A stretch of DNA of 64,000 bases from Haloprofundus halophilus (GCF_003439925.1 NZ_QQRR01000001.1:310001-374000); one strand, 5' to 3'; shown: positions 51,519 through 60,137, numbered from the stretch's first letter. A program made the numbers and translations. Notes: a model not told the origin generated them from the letters alone.

Positions 51519-52304
51519 TCACCCGAACGCGCCGAGGCTCGACTGTAGCTCTCGGTCGCTCTCGCCCTCGCGGAGCTCGTAGCCGACGAGGTCGCGCATG
51601 TCGACGGCGTACGTCGTCCCCGCGTTTTCGAGGACGAGCAGTCGCCCCTTCGTGCCGACGACGCGCCCGGCGGCGATGGTCTCGCCCATCGGTCGGCTGT
51701 CGAGGCTGAAGCCGTAGTCGAACGCGAAGCTGTCGAGCGGGTCGAACTCGGCGAGAAGCGACTCCCACTGCTCGGCGTCGACCCGTCGGTGGAGACCCGC
51801 CCGCTTCGTCGGGACGCGCACCCGGTCGGTCAGCTCTCGGGCGAGTTCGGACTCGATTTCGCGGGCGATGCGGCCGTTTTCGACGGTTCGGAGGTGGGCG
51901 GCCCTGTCAGCACCCTGCTCTCGAAGGCGGGTGTCGAGTCGCCACTCCTTGGTGACGCCGACCTTGAACACGTCCGGCGCGAACGCCGCGAGGTAGACGG
52001 CGTGGTCGTCGAAACAGTCCATCTCGTCTTTGAGACACGTCCCTCGGCAGCGCGCGCAGACCCACGTGCTCCGGTGGTACTCGCAGTGGGGGGCGTCGTC
52101 GTTCTCGCAGGCGTAGTGGCCCTCGTCGGCGACGGTGCCTGCGCAGTGTCGCCCCCCGAGTCGGTACGCGAGTTCGTCGCCGGCGTCGAGCGGGAGATAC
52201 TCGACTTCGGTCGGGTCTGTCGGTGTCCCGTCACCGAGTGTCGCCCCGCCGCTCGGCGCGAGATAGAGTCCTCCGTCGAGTGAATCGTAACCGACGACTT
52301 GCAC
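51519..52304 (-). CDS. DUF2797 family protein
   Basis: 261 residues. N-terminal strand VQVVGYDSLDGGLYLAPSGG, cysteine/His-rich middle (HCAGTVADEGHYACEN, HCEYHRSTWVCARCRGTC, EMDC; about residues 70-120), then VFKVGVTKEWRLDTRLREQG which resembles a GIY-YIG-like or DUF2797 pattern. Function unknown. GTG start at 52304 is supported by a TATA-like box 26 nt upstream. The upstream in-frame extension to 52403 lacks promoter support. Confidence 0.82.
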   Translation of the reverse strand: MQVVGYDSLDGGLYLAPSGGATLGDGTPTDPTEVEYLPLDAGDELAYRLGGRHCAGTVADEGHYACENDDAPHCEYHRSTWVCARCRGTCLKDEMDCFDDHAVYLAAFAPDVFKVGVTKEWRLDTRLREQGADRAAHLRTVENGRIAREIESELARELTDRVRVPTKRAGLHRRVDAEQWESLLAEFDPLDSFAFDYGFSLDSRPMGETIAAGRVVGTKGRLLVLENAGTTYAVDMRDLVGYELREGESDRELQSSLGAFG

Positions 52305-52326
52305 GGTTCCCAGTATCCGGTCCGAC

Positions 52327-52334
52327 GGTAAAAG
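52327..52334 (-). promoter_or_regulatory. TATA-like box of the DUF2797 gene
   Basis: On the minus strand cttttacc is centred about 26 nt before the GTG at 52304, indicating a leaderless transcript and fixing the start. Confidence 0.5.
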
Positions 52335-52509
52335 CGTCTCTCTCGGCGGCGCGTACCGTCGCACCCGACGCAGTTTCGGCCGCGTCTCTCTCCATTCGAT
52401 CAAATCTCTCCCCCATCTGACAGTCTGATGTCGGTGAGAGAACGGCTCTCGCGACGGTCGTGTCGGTCGAAATTAGAGATAAGCGATAGTGGTTCGAACC
52501 ACTCGAAGG

Positions 52510-53712
52510 ATGTCGAGACAGTCAGCGGCGACGCGCAGAGGGGTGTTGCGGGCAGTCGGCGGGGGCACGGCGACCGGACTCGCGGCGGGGGGCGCTCGGA
52601 GAGGAGGCGGAAACGCCGGTGACACCGCCGTGGTGAACGTCGGGATCGACGCGACAGCCGGAGCCCTCGGTTGCGACGTCGTCCGCCGGGTCGCGACCCG
52701 AGTCGTCCGGCAGTTCGCCTTCGACGCGCTGACGGTCGAACTGCCGCGGGAGGCCGTGGCGACGCTTCGGCGACGCCCCGAGGTCAGGTACGTCGAACCC
52801 GACAGGACGATGCGAACGTATCAGCAGTCGGCGTCTCAGACGGTTCCGGAGGGCGTCTCCCGCATCGGCGCGCGACTCGCCCACGAGGCGGGCGTCACGG
52901 GCGACGGCGTCGACGTCGCTATCGTCGACTCCGGCGTCGACTCCGACCATCCGGACCTCCGCGAGAACCTCGGGGACGGGCGGGCGTTCGTCAACTGCCG
53001 GGGTCGGCCGCGACTCTGCCGCGTCACCGGCAACGGGAACGCCTGCAAGACCAACTGGGACGACGACGACGACCACGGAACCCACTGCGCGGGCGTCGTC
53101 GGAGCCCTCGACAACGACGAAGGAGTCGTCGGCGTCGCTCCCGAGGCGACGCTCCACGCGGTGAAAGTGATATACTGCGCCGGGGTCGGGCTGGTCTCCG
53201 ACATCGCCGCCGGAATCGAGTACGTCGCCGACAGGGGCTGGGCCGTCGGGAGCCTCAGTTTCGGCTCGCAGCGTCCGACGAACCTCGTCCGCGACGCCTG
53301 TCGGTACGCCGCCGACGAAGGGGTGTTACTCGTCGCCGCCGCCGGAAACGGCCGTTCACGGCCGAACACCGTGGGGTTTCCGGCGACGCTGCCGACGGTG
53401 TTGGCGGTGAGCGCCGTCGACCGTAACGGCGGGTTCGCGGGTTTCTCGTCGACGGGACCCCGAATCGACATCGCAGCTCCCGGCACGGGCGTTCGTTCGA
53501 CGGTTCCGGGCGGCTACAGGACGTACTCTGGAACGTCGATGGCGTGCCCGCACGTCGCCGGAGCCGCGGCGCTTCTCGTCTCGACCGGGCTCTCGACGAC
53601 CGAAGCCCGCGAGCGACTCGTCGGAACCGCCGACGACCTCGGGCTCGGACGGGTCGAACAGGGTGCCGGTCTGCTAAACGTCGCGGCCGCGCTGGACCTC
53701 GGTGACGACTGA
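52510..53712 (+). CDS. Subtilisin-like protease with Tat-type N-terminus, first of a tandem pair
   Basis: 400 residues, S8 family (halolysin-like). The N-terminus has a twin-arginine site (ATRRGVLRAVGGG) but a weak, Gly/Ala-rich h-region interrupted by Arg; an inhibitor I9-like propeptide follows (about 40-105, ending RYVEPDRTM). Triad: D140 (VDSGVDSDHPDL), H189 (DHGTHCAG), S343 (SGTSMACPH), with the oxyanion AAAGN. Compared with the paralog downstream it has an extra Cys-rich insert before the His motif (NCRGRPRLCRVTGNGNACKT). An upstream GTG at 52489 is the alternative start. Confidence 0.88.
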   Translation: MSRQSAATRRGVLRAVGGGTATGLAAGGARRGGGNAGDTAVVNVGIDATAGALGCDVVRRVATRVVRQFAFDALTVELPREAVATLRRRPEVRYVEPDRTMRTYQQSASQTVPEGVSRIGARLAHEAGVTGDGVDVAIVDSGVDSDHPDLRENLGDGRAFVNCRGRPRLCRVTGNGNACKTNWDDDDDHGTHCAGVVGALDNDEGVVGVAPEATLHAVKVIYCAGVGLVSDIAAGIEYVADRGWAVGSLSFGSQRPTNLVRDACRYAADEGVLLVAAAGNGRSRPNTVGFPATLPTVLAVSAVDRNGGFAGFSSTGPRIDIAAPGTGVRSTVPGGYRTYSGTSMACPHVAGAAALLVSTGLSTTEARERLVGTADDLGLGRVEQGAGLLNVAAALDLGDD

Positions 53713-53822
53713 TTCCTCAGCTCAATACTGTTAGTAAATATCTACATCAAGAGTGTAATTTATCGGCAAAATAGTTCAATTCCTGAAGTTATAAAATAGA
53801 TTAATTCTTCTGACTGTTCGCA
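53713..53822 (+). promoter_or_regulatory. AT-rich promoter region between the protease genes
   Basis: This 110-bp gap is strikingly AT-rich for this genome. A TATA-like ttataaaata at 53789-53798 is centred about 29 nt before the ATG at 53823. The second protease therefore has its own strong, probably leaderless, promoter. Confidence 0.65.
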
Positions 53823-54977
53823 ATGTCGGATGATACCACGGGTGTAACTCGGCGTAACGTGCTGAAGACGACGGGCGTAGCGGTCGGTGTCGGCGGACTC
53901 GGCGGACTGGCGACGGCGAAAGGTAACGACAACCTCGTCGAAGTCAATCTCGGATATAGCGAGCAGAGCGGCAGACGAGCGGCTGAAAACGCCGCATCGA
54001 GCGTCGTCCGACGGTTCAACTTCGACGCGATGACCATCGAGGTCGACGAGAACGCGGTGAAGGGCCTCCGGAAACGCGGAGACGTTCGCTACGTCGAGGC
54101 CAACGGTCAGATGCACGCGTTCGCGCAGTCGACGCCGTACGGAATCGACCGCGTCGACGCGGACGTTGCCCACGACAACGGCGAGACCGGCGCAGGTGCC
54201 GACGTGGCTATCCTCGACACCGGTATCGACTCCGACCACCCCGACCTGCAGGCGAACCTCGGCGAAGGCAAGGCGTTCGTCTCGGCGAAAGGGCCGTACA
54301 ACGAGTCGTGGGACGACGACAACGACCACGGCACTCACTGCGCCGGGACGGCCGACGCTGTCGACAACGACGAGGGCGTCGTCGGCGTCAGCACGGAGGC
54401 GACGCTCCACGCGGTGAAGGTGCTCGACAAGCGCGGCAGCGGGTCGTTCTCCGACATCGCGGCGGGTATCGAGTACACCGCCGACCAGGGCTGGGACGTC
54501 GCCAGCATGAGTCTCGGCGCGTCCAGCGGGTCGCAGACCATCAAGGACGCCTGTACCTACGCCTACGACCGCGGCGTGTTCCTCGTCGCCGCCGCCGGCA
54601 ACGACGGGCCGTGCAGCGACTGCGTCGGCTACCCTGCCGCCTACTCGGAAGTCGTCGCCGTGAGCGCCACCGACAGCAACGACGACCTCGCCTCCTTCTC
54701 CTCGACCGGGTCGGAGGTCGAGATCGCCGCGCCCGGCGTCGACGTGGAGTCGACGGTCCCCGGCGGCGGCTACGACGTGTTCTCGGGTACGTCGATGGCG
54801 TGCCCGCACGTCGCCGGCGCGGGTGCGCAGCTGATGGCCAACGGGTACACCAACACCGAGGCGCGCGACCGACTCGCTTCGACGGCCGAGGATATCGGTC
54901 TCGCGTCGAACGAACAGGGCGCCGGACTGCTCGACACCGCGGCGGCGCTCGGTCTCGACTCCTCCGACGACCTGTAA
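53823..54977 (+). CDS. Subtilisin-like protease (halolysin type), second of a tandem pair
   Basis: 384 residues. Clear Tat signal VTRRNVLKTTGVAVGVGGLG, I9-like propeptide (about 38-100, ending RYVEANGQM), then S8 catalytic domain: D132 (LDTGIDSDHPDL), H169 (NDHGTHCAG), S324 (SGTSMACPH). No C-terminal Ig or PPC extension, unlike larger halolysins. About as long as its upstream paralog, suggesting tandem duplication. An inhibitor gene follows after 37 bp. Confidence 0.92.
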   Translation: MSDDTTGVTRRNVLKTTGVAVGVGGLGGLATAKGNDNLVEVNLGYSEQSGRRAAENAASSVVRRFNFDAMTIEVDENAVKGLRKRGDVRYVEANGQMHAFAQSTPYGIDRVDADVAHDNGETGAGADVAILDTGIDSDHPDLQANLGEGKAFVSAKGPYNESWDDDNDHGTHCAGTADAVDNDEGVVGVSTEATLHAVKVLDKRGSGSFSDIAAGIEYTADQGWDVASMSLGASSGSQTIKDACTYAYDRGVFLVAAAGNDGPCSDCVGYPAAYSEVVAVSATDSNDDLASFSSTGSEVEIAAPGVDVESTVPGGGYDVFSGTSMACPHVAGAGAQLMANGYTNTEARDRLASTAEDIGLASNEQGAGLLDTAAALGLDSSDDL

Positions 54978-55014
54978 ACCCGAACGTTATTCCTCGCTTT
55001 TTCGTACCCAACGT

Positions 55015-55359
55015 ATGTTCACAGCAACGCTCACCGCGACGCCGCGAGACGACCTCGTAGAGTTCGGACTGACCGTCGAGAACCGGGGAGACGAGCGCGC
55101 GACGCTCTCGTTCCGTGACGCTCAACGCGCGGAGTTCGTCGTCAGCGACGCCAGCGGCGACGGCGAAGTGTGGCGCTGGAGCGACGGCCGCATGTTCGCG
55201 CAGATGCTCGGGAGCGAGACGCTCGACCCCGGCGAGTCGACGACGTTCGAGGGCGTCTGGGACGACCCGGAACCGGGCGACTACGTCGCCGTCGGCGAAC
55301 TGGCGGCCGTCGACGCCGACGCGGAGGCGCAGACGAAGTTTTCGGTGGAGTCGGTGTGA
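55015..55359 (+). CDS. BsuPI-type intracellular proteinase inhibitor
   Basis: 114 residues without signal peptide. Beta-sandwich matching the BsuPI family (intracellular proteinase inhibitor of Bacillus, Pfam-type BsuPI): FGLTVENRGDERATLSFRD, then AEFVVSDASGDGEVWRWSDG and RMFAQMLGSETLDPGESTTF, followed by EPGDYVAVGELA. It is directly downstream of two Tat-type subtilases, with its own TATA-like box acgttattc at 54984-54992. Likely holds back protease activity in the cytoplasm; inference. Confidence 0.85.
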   Translation: MFTATLTATPRDDLVEFGLTVENRGDERATLSFRDAQRAEFVVSDASGDGEVWRWSDGRMFAQMLGSETLDPGESTTFEGVWDDPEPGDYVAVGELAAVDADAEAQTKFSVESV

Positions 55360-55371
55360 CCGACGGGCCGA

Positions 55372-56316
55372 CTACGACTCGCGCTCGGTGCGAAGTTCGT
55401 CGTACAGTTCCTCTGCGGCGCGTTCGACCGCCTCGTCGCTGGCAGTCGACGGCTCCCACCCGAGCGCGGAGAGTTTCTCGACGGAGAGGCGCATCTTCGG
55501 CACGTCGCCTTTCCACCCGCGCTCGCCGCCGGTGTACTCGTACTCGGGGTCCAGTCCCATCACGTCGGCGACGATGTCGGCGATGCGGTTGACCGAGGTG
55601 GTCGTCCGCGTCCCCAGATTGTAGGTGTTCATCGATTTGTCCGCGTTTTCGACGACGTGACAGATGGCGTCGACGCAGTCCTCGACGTAGAGGTACGACT
55701 TCTCCTGGCGGCCGTCGCCGAGGATGGTGAGCGTTTCGGGGTCGCCGAGCAGTTTCTCGATGAAGTCCGGAATGACGTTGCCGCGCTGCTTCGGCCCGAC
55801 GATGTTGGCGAAGCGGAACACCCACGCGGTGAAGCCGTGCGAGTGCGCGTACGTCGACATCAACGCCTCGTCGGCCAGTTTGCTCGCGCCGTAGGCGCTG
55901 ATGGGTTCGATGGGTGCGTAGTCCTCGGGCGTCGGCCGCGGGGCCTCGCCGTAGATGGTCGAGGAGGAGGTGAACGCGACGTCGTCGACGCCGGCCTCGT
56001 CCATCCGTTCGAGGACGTTGTACGTCATCTCGGTGTTCTCCTCGAACAGTTTTCTCGGGTCCTCGTAGTTCGTGTCGGTGTACGCCGCGAGGTGGAAGAC
56101 GACGTCGACGTCCTCGGTGATTACCTCGGCCACGTCGGCCGATTCGCGCATGTCCGCTTGGACGAACTCGACGTCGTCGGGGACGCGTGACTCGGTTCCT
56201 TTCGAGAGGTCGTCGGCGACGACCACGTCGTTCTCGGTCGACAGTTTCGCCGCGAGGTGCGACCCGACGAGACCCGCCCCGCCGGTGACGACGACTCGCT
56301 TGTCTACGAGGTTCAT
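55372..56316 (-). CDS. NAD-dependent sugar epimerase/dehydratase (GalE-like)
   Basis: 314-residue short-chain dehydrogenase of the extended type. Rossmann motif VVVTGGAGLVGSHLAAKL near the N-terminus, FTSSSTIYGE, catalytic YGASK in PISAYGASKLADEAL, and FRFANIVGPKQRGNVIPDFI. Similar to UDP-glucose 4-epimerase or dTDP-glucose dehydratase-type enzymes; likely in cell-surface sugar synthesis. The start at 56316 is at the Rossmann strand; a longer in-frame version begins at 56463. Convergent with the inhibitor gene (12 bp apart). Confidence 0.88.
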   Translation of the reverse strand: MNLVDKRVVVTGGAGLVGSHLAAKLSTENDVVVADDLSKGTESRVPDDVEFVQADMRESADVAEVITEDVDVVFHLAAYTDTNYEDPRKLFEENTEMTYNVLERMDEAGVDDVAFTSSSTIYGEAPRPTPEDYAPIEPISAYGASKLADEALMSTYAHSHGFTAWVFRFANIVGPKQRGNVIPDFIEKLLGDPETLTILGDGRQEKSYLYVEDCVDAICHVVENADKSMNTYNLGTRTTTSVNRIADIVADVMGLDPEYEYTGGERGWKGDVPKMRLSVEKLSALGWEPSTASDEAVERAAEELYDELRTERES

Positions 56317-56378
56317 ACTCCAACCTCCGCCGACGGCAGTAAGTCGATTGTGGTCGCTCGCGCGTTTCGAGAGTCGGT

Positions 56379-56458
56379 CGGAGCCGTCGTGGAAGCACCG
56401 GGACCGTCGCGGGGGCATCGGAGCCGTCGTGGCAGCACCGAAGTCGTCGCACCAGCAG
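56379..56458. repeat. 20-nt tandem repeat, four copies
   Basis: Units of exactly 20 nt start at 56379, 56399, 56419 and 56439 (consensus CGGAGCCGTCGTGGCAGCAC). They lie in the divergent region between the epimerase and trm56 genes. Confidence 0.88.
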
Positions 56459-56512
56459 CGCACTGCGTCGAGTTCCGAAACCCCCTAACCGACGGCTCGC
56501 CTCGGACAGCGC

Positions 56513-57049
56513 ATGCAAGACGAATCCGAAGTCGTCGTCCTGCGACTCGGGCACCGACCGGGCCGCGACGACCGGATGACGACGCACATCGGGCTGACGG
56601 CGCGGGCGCTCGGCGCGGACCGCGCGCTCCTCGTCGGCGACGCGAGCCAGTCGGAGACGACGGTGCGAGACATCACGACGAGATTCGGCGGCCCGTTCGA
56701 GGTCGAAGTTGTCGACTCCTACCGCGATATCGTCCGCGACTGGAGGGGGACGGTCGTCCACCTCACGATGTACGGCGAGCGCGTTCAGGACGTAGAGGAC
56801 GACGTCAGAGCCGCGCACGCCGAGGAACCGATTCTCGTCGTCGTCGGCGCGGAGAAGGTCCCGTTCGAGGTGTACGACTACGCGGACTTCAACGTCGGCG
56901 TGACGAACCAACCCCACTCGGAGGTGGCGGCGCTGGCGGTGTTCCTCGACCGCCTGTTCGAGGGCCGGGAACTCGAACGGGAGTGGGAGGACGCCGAGCG
57001 CGAGGTGATTCCGATGGAGACGGGCAAGCGCGTCGAAGAAGTCGAGTGA
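56513..57049 (+). CDS. trm56: tRNA (cytidine(56)-2'-O)-methyltransferase
   Basis: SPOUT methyltransferase that makes Cm56 in the T-loop of archaeal tRNAs. 178 residues. Conserved segments VLRLGHRPGRDDRMTTHIGL near the N-terminus, VVHLTMYGERVQDVEDDV, LVVVGAEKVPFEVYDYADFN and VGVTNQPHSEVAALAVFLDR (the knot). Same strand as tfe, 269 bp upstream; the TATA-like cccctaacc near 56481-56489 precedes its ATG by about 28 nt. Confidence 0.94.
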   Translation: MQDESEVVVLRLGHRPGRDDRMTTHIGLTARALGADRALLVGDASQSETTVRDITTRFGGPFEVEVVDSYRDIVRDWRGTVVHLTMYGERVQDVEDDVRAAHAEEPILVVVGAEKVPFEVYDYADFNVGVTNQPHSEVAALAVFLDRLFEGRELEREWEDAEREVIPMETGKRVEEVE

Positions 57050-57285
57050 GGCCGTCGGCGTCGCCGCGCCCGGGGGTGACTCACCGCGTGAACCGAATGG
57101 CGGACAGCCGGCGCTGTAGGGTTCCGCGGCGGCGCGCCGGACACCCGCCTCGACCGACCGCGGACGGCGTTCAACTCACGGCGCGAACTGGTCCCGTCAC
57201 CGCACAAAAACCTCGGCCCGGGCACCTCGGGGGCGTCTAAAACCGACGCGTCGCCGAAGCGTCCCGTCGACGCCGCTATCCGGTG

Positions 57286-57294
57286 CTTTTAAAC
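57286..57294 (+). promoter_or_regulatory. TATA-like box of tfe
   Basis: cttttaaac is centred 29 nt upstream of the ATG at 57319, which supports that start over the in-frame one at 57283. The rest of 57050-57318 shows no gene or repeat. Confidence 0.6.
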
Positions 57295-57318
57295 GATTCT
57301 GCGACAGAGGATAGGGTA

Positions 57319-57843
57319 ATGGCTTTTGAGGACCTGCTGGGAGACCCTGTCATTCAGAAGTACCTCCACGAGCTGGTCGGTCCGACGGGAATGCCCGTCG
57401 CCGCCGCGCCGCCGGACGGGGAGGTCACCGACGAGGAGCTCGCCGAGGAGCTCGGTCTCGAACTCAACGACGTTCGTCGCGCGCTTTTCATCCTCTACGA
57501 GAACGACCTCGCGACGTACCGCCGCGTCCGCGACGAGGACTCCGGGTGGCTCACCTATCTCTGGACGTTCGAGTACGACAACATCCCCGAGAACCTCGAA
57601 GAGGAGATGCACCGCCTGCTCGACGCGCTCGAAGAGCGCCAGGAGTACGAACAGACCCACGAGTTCTACCTCTGCGAGGTCTGTTCGATCCGCTTCGAGT
57701 TCGGCGAGGCGATGGACTTCGGCTTCGAGTGTCCCGAGTGCGGCTCCCCGTTGGAGTCGATGGAGAACAACCGCCTCGTCGACGCGATGAACCGACGAGT
57801 CGACGAACTCCGCGAGGAACTGAACGCCGACGTGACCGGCTGA
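57319..57843 (+). CDS. tfe: Transcription initiation factor TFE
   Basis: Archaeal TFIIE-alpha homologue that helps open promoters with TBP and TFB. 174 residues: N-terminal winged helix (about 1-90: MAFEDLLGDPVIQKYLHELV, DVRRALFILYENDLATYRRV), helical linker with acidic hairpin, and zinc ribbon C119-C122...C138-C141. First gene of an operon; its stop overlaps the next start (TGATG). Confidence 0.95.
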   Translation: MAFEDLLGDPVIQKYLHELVGPTGMPVAAAPPDGEVTDEELAEELGLELNDVRRALFILYENDLATYRRVRDEDSGWLTYLWTFEYDNIPENLEEEMHRLLDALEERQEYEQTHEFYLCEVCSIRFEFGEAMDFGFECPECGSPLESMENNRLVDAMNRRVDELREELNADVTG

Positions 57844-58517
57844 TGGTCGTTCTCGCAACCAAATGTTACGTCGAAGGTGACGCCCGCGAGCGGACGCTCG
57901 ACAGTCTCCGGTCGCTCGTCGCGAACGAGATCGGCTCGCTGGACGTGGAGTTCACCGTCGGCGTCCGCCACGACGAGTTCGTCGCCGTCACCGTCGAAGG
58001 CGACGACGAGACGGTCGCACGCAACGCGCTCCGCGAGGAGTGGGGCGAAATTCCGACGCATCTCGACGCCGGAGAGACGTACGTCGGCACGCTCGAATCG
58101 TGGGACGACGACGGGTTCGTCCTCGACGTGGGCGAAGAGATTCGCATCCCGAGCGCCGAGATCGGGCTCGGGCGAGGTACCCCCTCACAGATTCGCGAGC
58201 GGTTCGGACTGGTCCAGCACCAGCGCCTCAAATTCGTCTACGGCGGCGACGACGAACCGTCGCGGCTGGCCGACGAGACGCGCGACCAGTTGTACGACTG
58301 GCGGCGCGGGGCGGGACGGGTCAACGTCAACAGCGCCACCCGCGGCGAGGTTCGCGCGACGGTGAACCGGGCCGGACACGCGAACGACATCGTCACCGTC
58401 GAACGACTCGGCCTCCTCGAGCAGAGCATCATCTGCGCCGAGGGGACCGACCCGCCGGGGCTTCTGGCAAGCATCGGCTCGTATCTGCCGTCGGAGCTGC
58501 GCTGTGTCATCCCATGA
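57843..58517 (+). CDS. DUF2110 family protein
   Basis: 224 residues: MVVLATKCYVEGDARERTLD at the N-terminus, GWEDxxDDGFVLDVGEEI-type OB-like strand pair mid-protein, and a C-terminal segment (RGAGRVNVNSATRGEVRATV). Soluble, no zinc motif. Matches the euryarchaeal DUF2110 family, of unknown function but regularly next to tfe. Overlaps the TFE stop by one base and the following lipoprotein start by four. Confidence 0.88.
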   Translation: MVVLATKCYVEGDARERTLDSLRSLVANEIGSLDVEFTVGVRHDEFVAVTVEGDDETVARNALREEWGEIPTHLDAGETYVGTLESWDDDGFVLDVGEEIRIPSAEIGLGRGTPSQIRERFGLVQHQRLKFVYGGDDEPSRLADETRDQLYDWRRGAGRVNVNSATRGEVRATVNRAGHANDIVTVERLGLLEQSIICAEGTDPPGLLASIGSYLPSELRCVIP

Positions 58518-59308
58518 ACCGTCGACTGCTTTTGGCCTCGGCCGCCGTCGTCCTGCTCGTCGCCACCTCGGGGTGTCTCGGCTTCTTCGGCGACAACGAG
58601 ATTCCGCCCGACCGCCTCGACGGCAACGTCACCGGCGAGTACAACTGGGACGCCGACGCCGACGTTTACATCAACGTCTCCGAGCGGGCGACGTATCAGG
58701 CGGTGTACCGCTTCGAGGGCGACGAACTGAGCCTGTACCGTAACGACGGCCTCGGCACCGAGAGTCCCCTCTACGTCGAGGCGGTTCGCTACCGCTACCC
58801 GAACGGAACCGTCGTCAACGGGACGACGCTCATCGAGCGCGGCGGCTCCATCGAAGAGCAACGAGACGCCGTCGTCGTCGAACCGCCGGCGGACGCGCCG
58901 TCGAACGAGGCGGGCCAGTTAGCGTTCACGGGCCAGAGCACCCCGAAGCAGTTCTCGCTGCCGACGTTCGTGAAGGGCTCCTACGAGATCGTCCTGCCGG
59001 AGGACCGCCGCGTCGACGTGCCGATTCTGAGTAGCACGCGGCCGAGTGCGGACCGACAGAGCCTCGAAGACGGTCGCGTCCACCTCCACTGGGACGACGT
59101 TCAGCGCGACGTGATCTCGGTCCGGTTCTACCTCGAACGCGACCTCTACATCTTCGGCGGCATACTCGGCGTCTCCACGCTCGTCGCGCTCGTCGGCGGT
59201 CTCTACTACCGCCGGCGTATCGCGGAACTCCGGCGACAGCGCGAGGAGCTCGGACTGGACGTCGACACGTCCGACGACACCGGTCGTCGCCCGCCACCGG
59301 GGATGTGA
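58514..59308 (+). CDS. DUF5803-like membrane lipoprotein
   Basis: 264 residues. Signal peptide with lipobox: MNRRLLLASAAVVLLVATSG followed by Cys21. A surface beta-rich domain follows (about 30-210), then one C-terminal transmembrane helix (IFGGILGVSTLVALVGGLYY) and a basic cytosolic tail. Resembles the haloarchaeal DUF5803 family. Co-translated with DUF2110 (ATGA overlap), so a basal transcription factor and a cell-surface protein share one mRNA. Confidence 0.86.
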   Translation: MNRRLLLASAAVVLLVATSGCLGFFGDNEIPPDRLDGNVTGEYNWDADADVYINVSERATYQAVYRFEGDELSLYRNDGLGTESPLYVEAVRYRYPNGTVVNGTTLIERGGSIEEQRDAVVVEPPADAPSNEAGQLAFTGQSTPKQFSLPTFVKGSYEIVLPEDRRVDVPILSSTRPSADRQSLEDGRVHLHWDDVQRDVISVRFYLERDLYIFGGILGVSTLVALVGGLYYRRRIAELRRQREELGLDVDTSDDTGRRPPPGM

Positions 59309-59405
59309 CGCCGTCGCTGCGAAACTCCGGAACCCCGGAGCTCGCATCGACGCCGTCGCCGACGAGAACGCGGGACTTTTCGACGCGCCGCCCCTCTTTC
59401 GAGCG

Positions 59406-60113
59406 ATGCGAATCGCAATCGTCAGCGTCGGCGACGAACTGCTCGTCGGCGACACGGTGAACACGAACGCCGCGTGGCTCGGCGAACGGCTCGCCGCGCG
59501 CGGCGCGACGGTCGAACGCGTGACGACGGTGCCCGACCGCCTCGCCGACATCGCCCAGGTGGTCAACGAGTCGCTGGCCGCCTACGACGCGGTCGTCGTC
59601 ACCGGCGGTCTCGGACCGACGCACGACGACGTGACGATGGAGGGCGTCGCGGCGGCGGTCGGCAGGTCGCTGGAACCGCACGCGGAGGCGTCGGCGTGGC
59701 TCGCCGACCGCGGCGGCTACTCGGCGGACGACGGCGACCCGCGAACGGTCGAACTCCCGGCGGGCGCGCGTTTTCTCCCGAACGACGAGGGCGTCGCGCC
59801 GGGTGCCGTCGTCGAGTCGGTGTACGTGCTGCCGGGCGTCCCCGCGGAGATGAAGGCGATGTTCGGACGCGTCGAAAACGAGTTCACGGGAACCGAGACG
59901 TACGTCGAGCGCGTCCTCGTCGACGAACCGGAGAGTGCACTCGCCGACAGGTTAGTCGACTTACAGCGTCGCTTCGACGTCACCGTCGGAAGCCATCCGG
60001 GCGACGGCGTCCGCGTGAAAATCAGCGCTGCAGACGCGGGGGCGGCGAAGGACGCGGCCGGATGGCTCCGCGAACACGCGAACGTCATCGACGTCGACGC
60101 CGCGGACGACTGA
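59406..60113 (+). CDS. CinA-type molybdopterin-binding domain protein
   Basis: 235-residue protein of the competence/damage-inducible CinA N-terminal (MoCF_biosynth) family: MRIAIVSVGDELLVGDTVNT, then DAVVVTGGLGPTHDDVTMEG, ending with a substrate-specific C-terminal domain typical of archaeal nucleotide-processing members. It lacks the C-terminal deamidase domain of bacterial CinA. Located after the DUF5803 gene on the same strand with a 97-bp gap. Confidence 0.9.
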   Translation: MRIAIVSVGDELLVGDTVNTNAAWLGERLAARGATVERVTTVPDRLADIAQVVNESLAAYDAVVVTGGLGPTHDDVTMEGVAAAVGRSLEPHAEASAWLADRGGYSADDGDPRTVELPAGARFLPNDEGVAPGAVVESVYVLPGVPAEMKAMFGRVENEFTGTETYVERVLVDEPESALADRLVDLQRRFDVTVGSHPGDGVRVKISAADAGAAKDAAGWLREHANVIDVDAADD

Positions 60114-60137
60114 GTCGCAGTCGCACACGGCGTCGGC

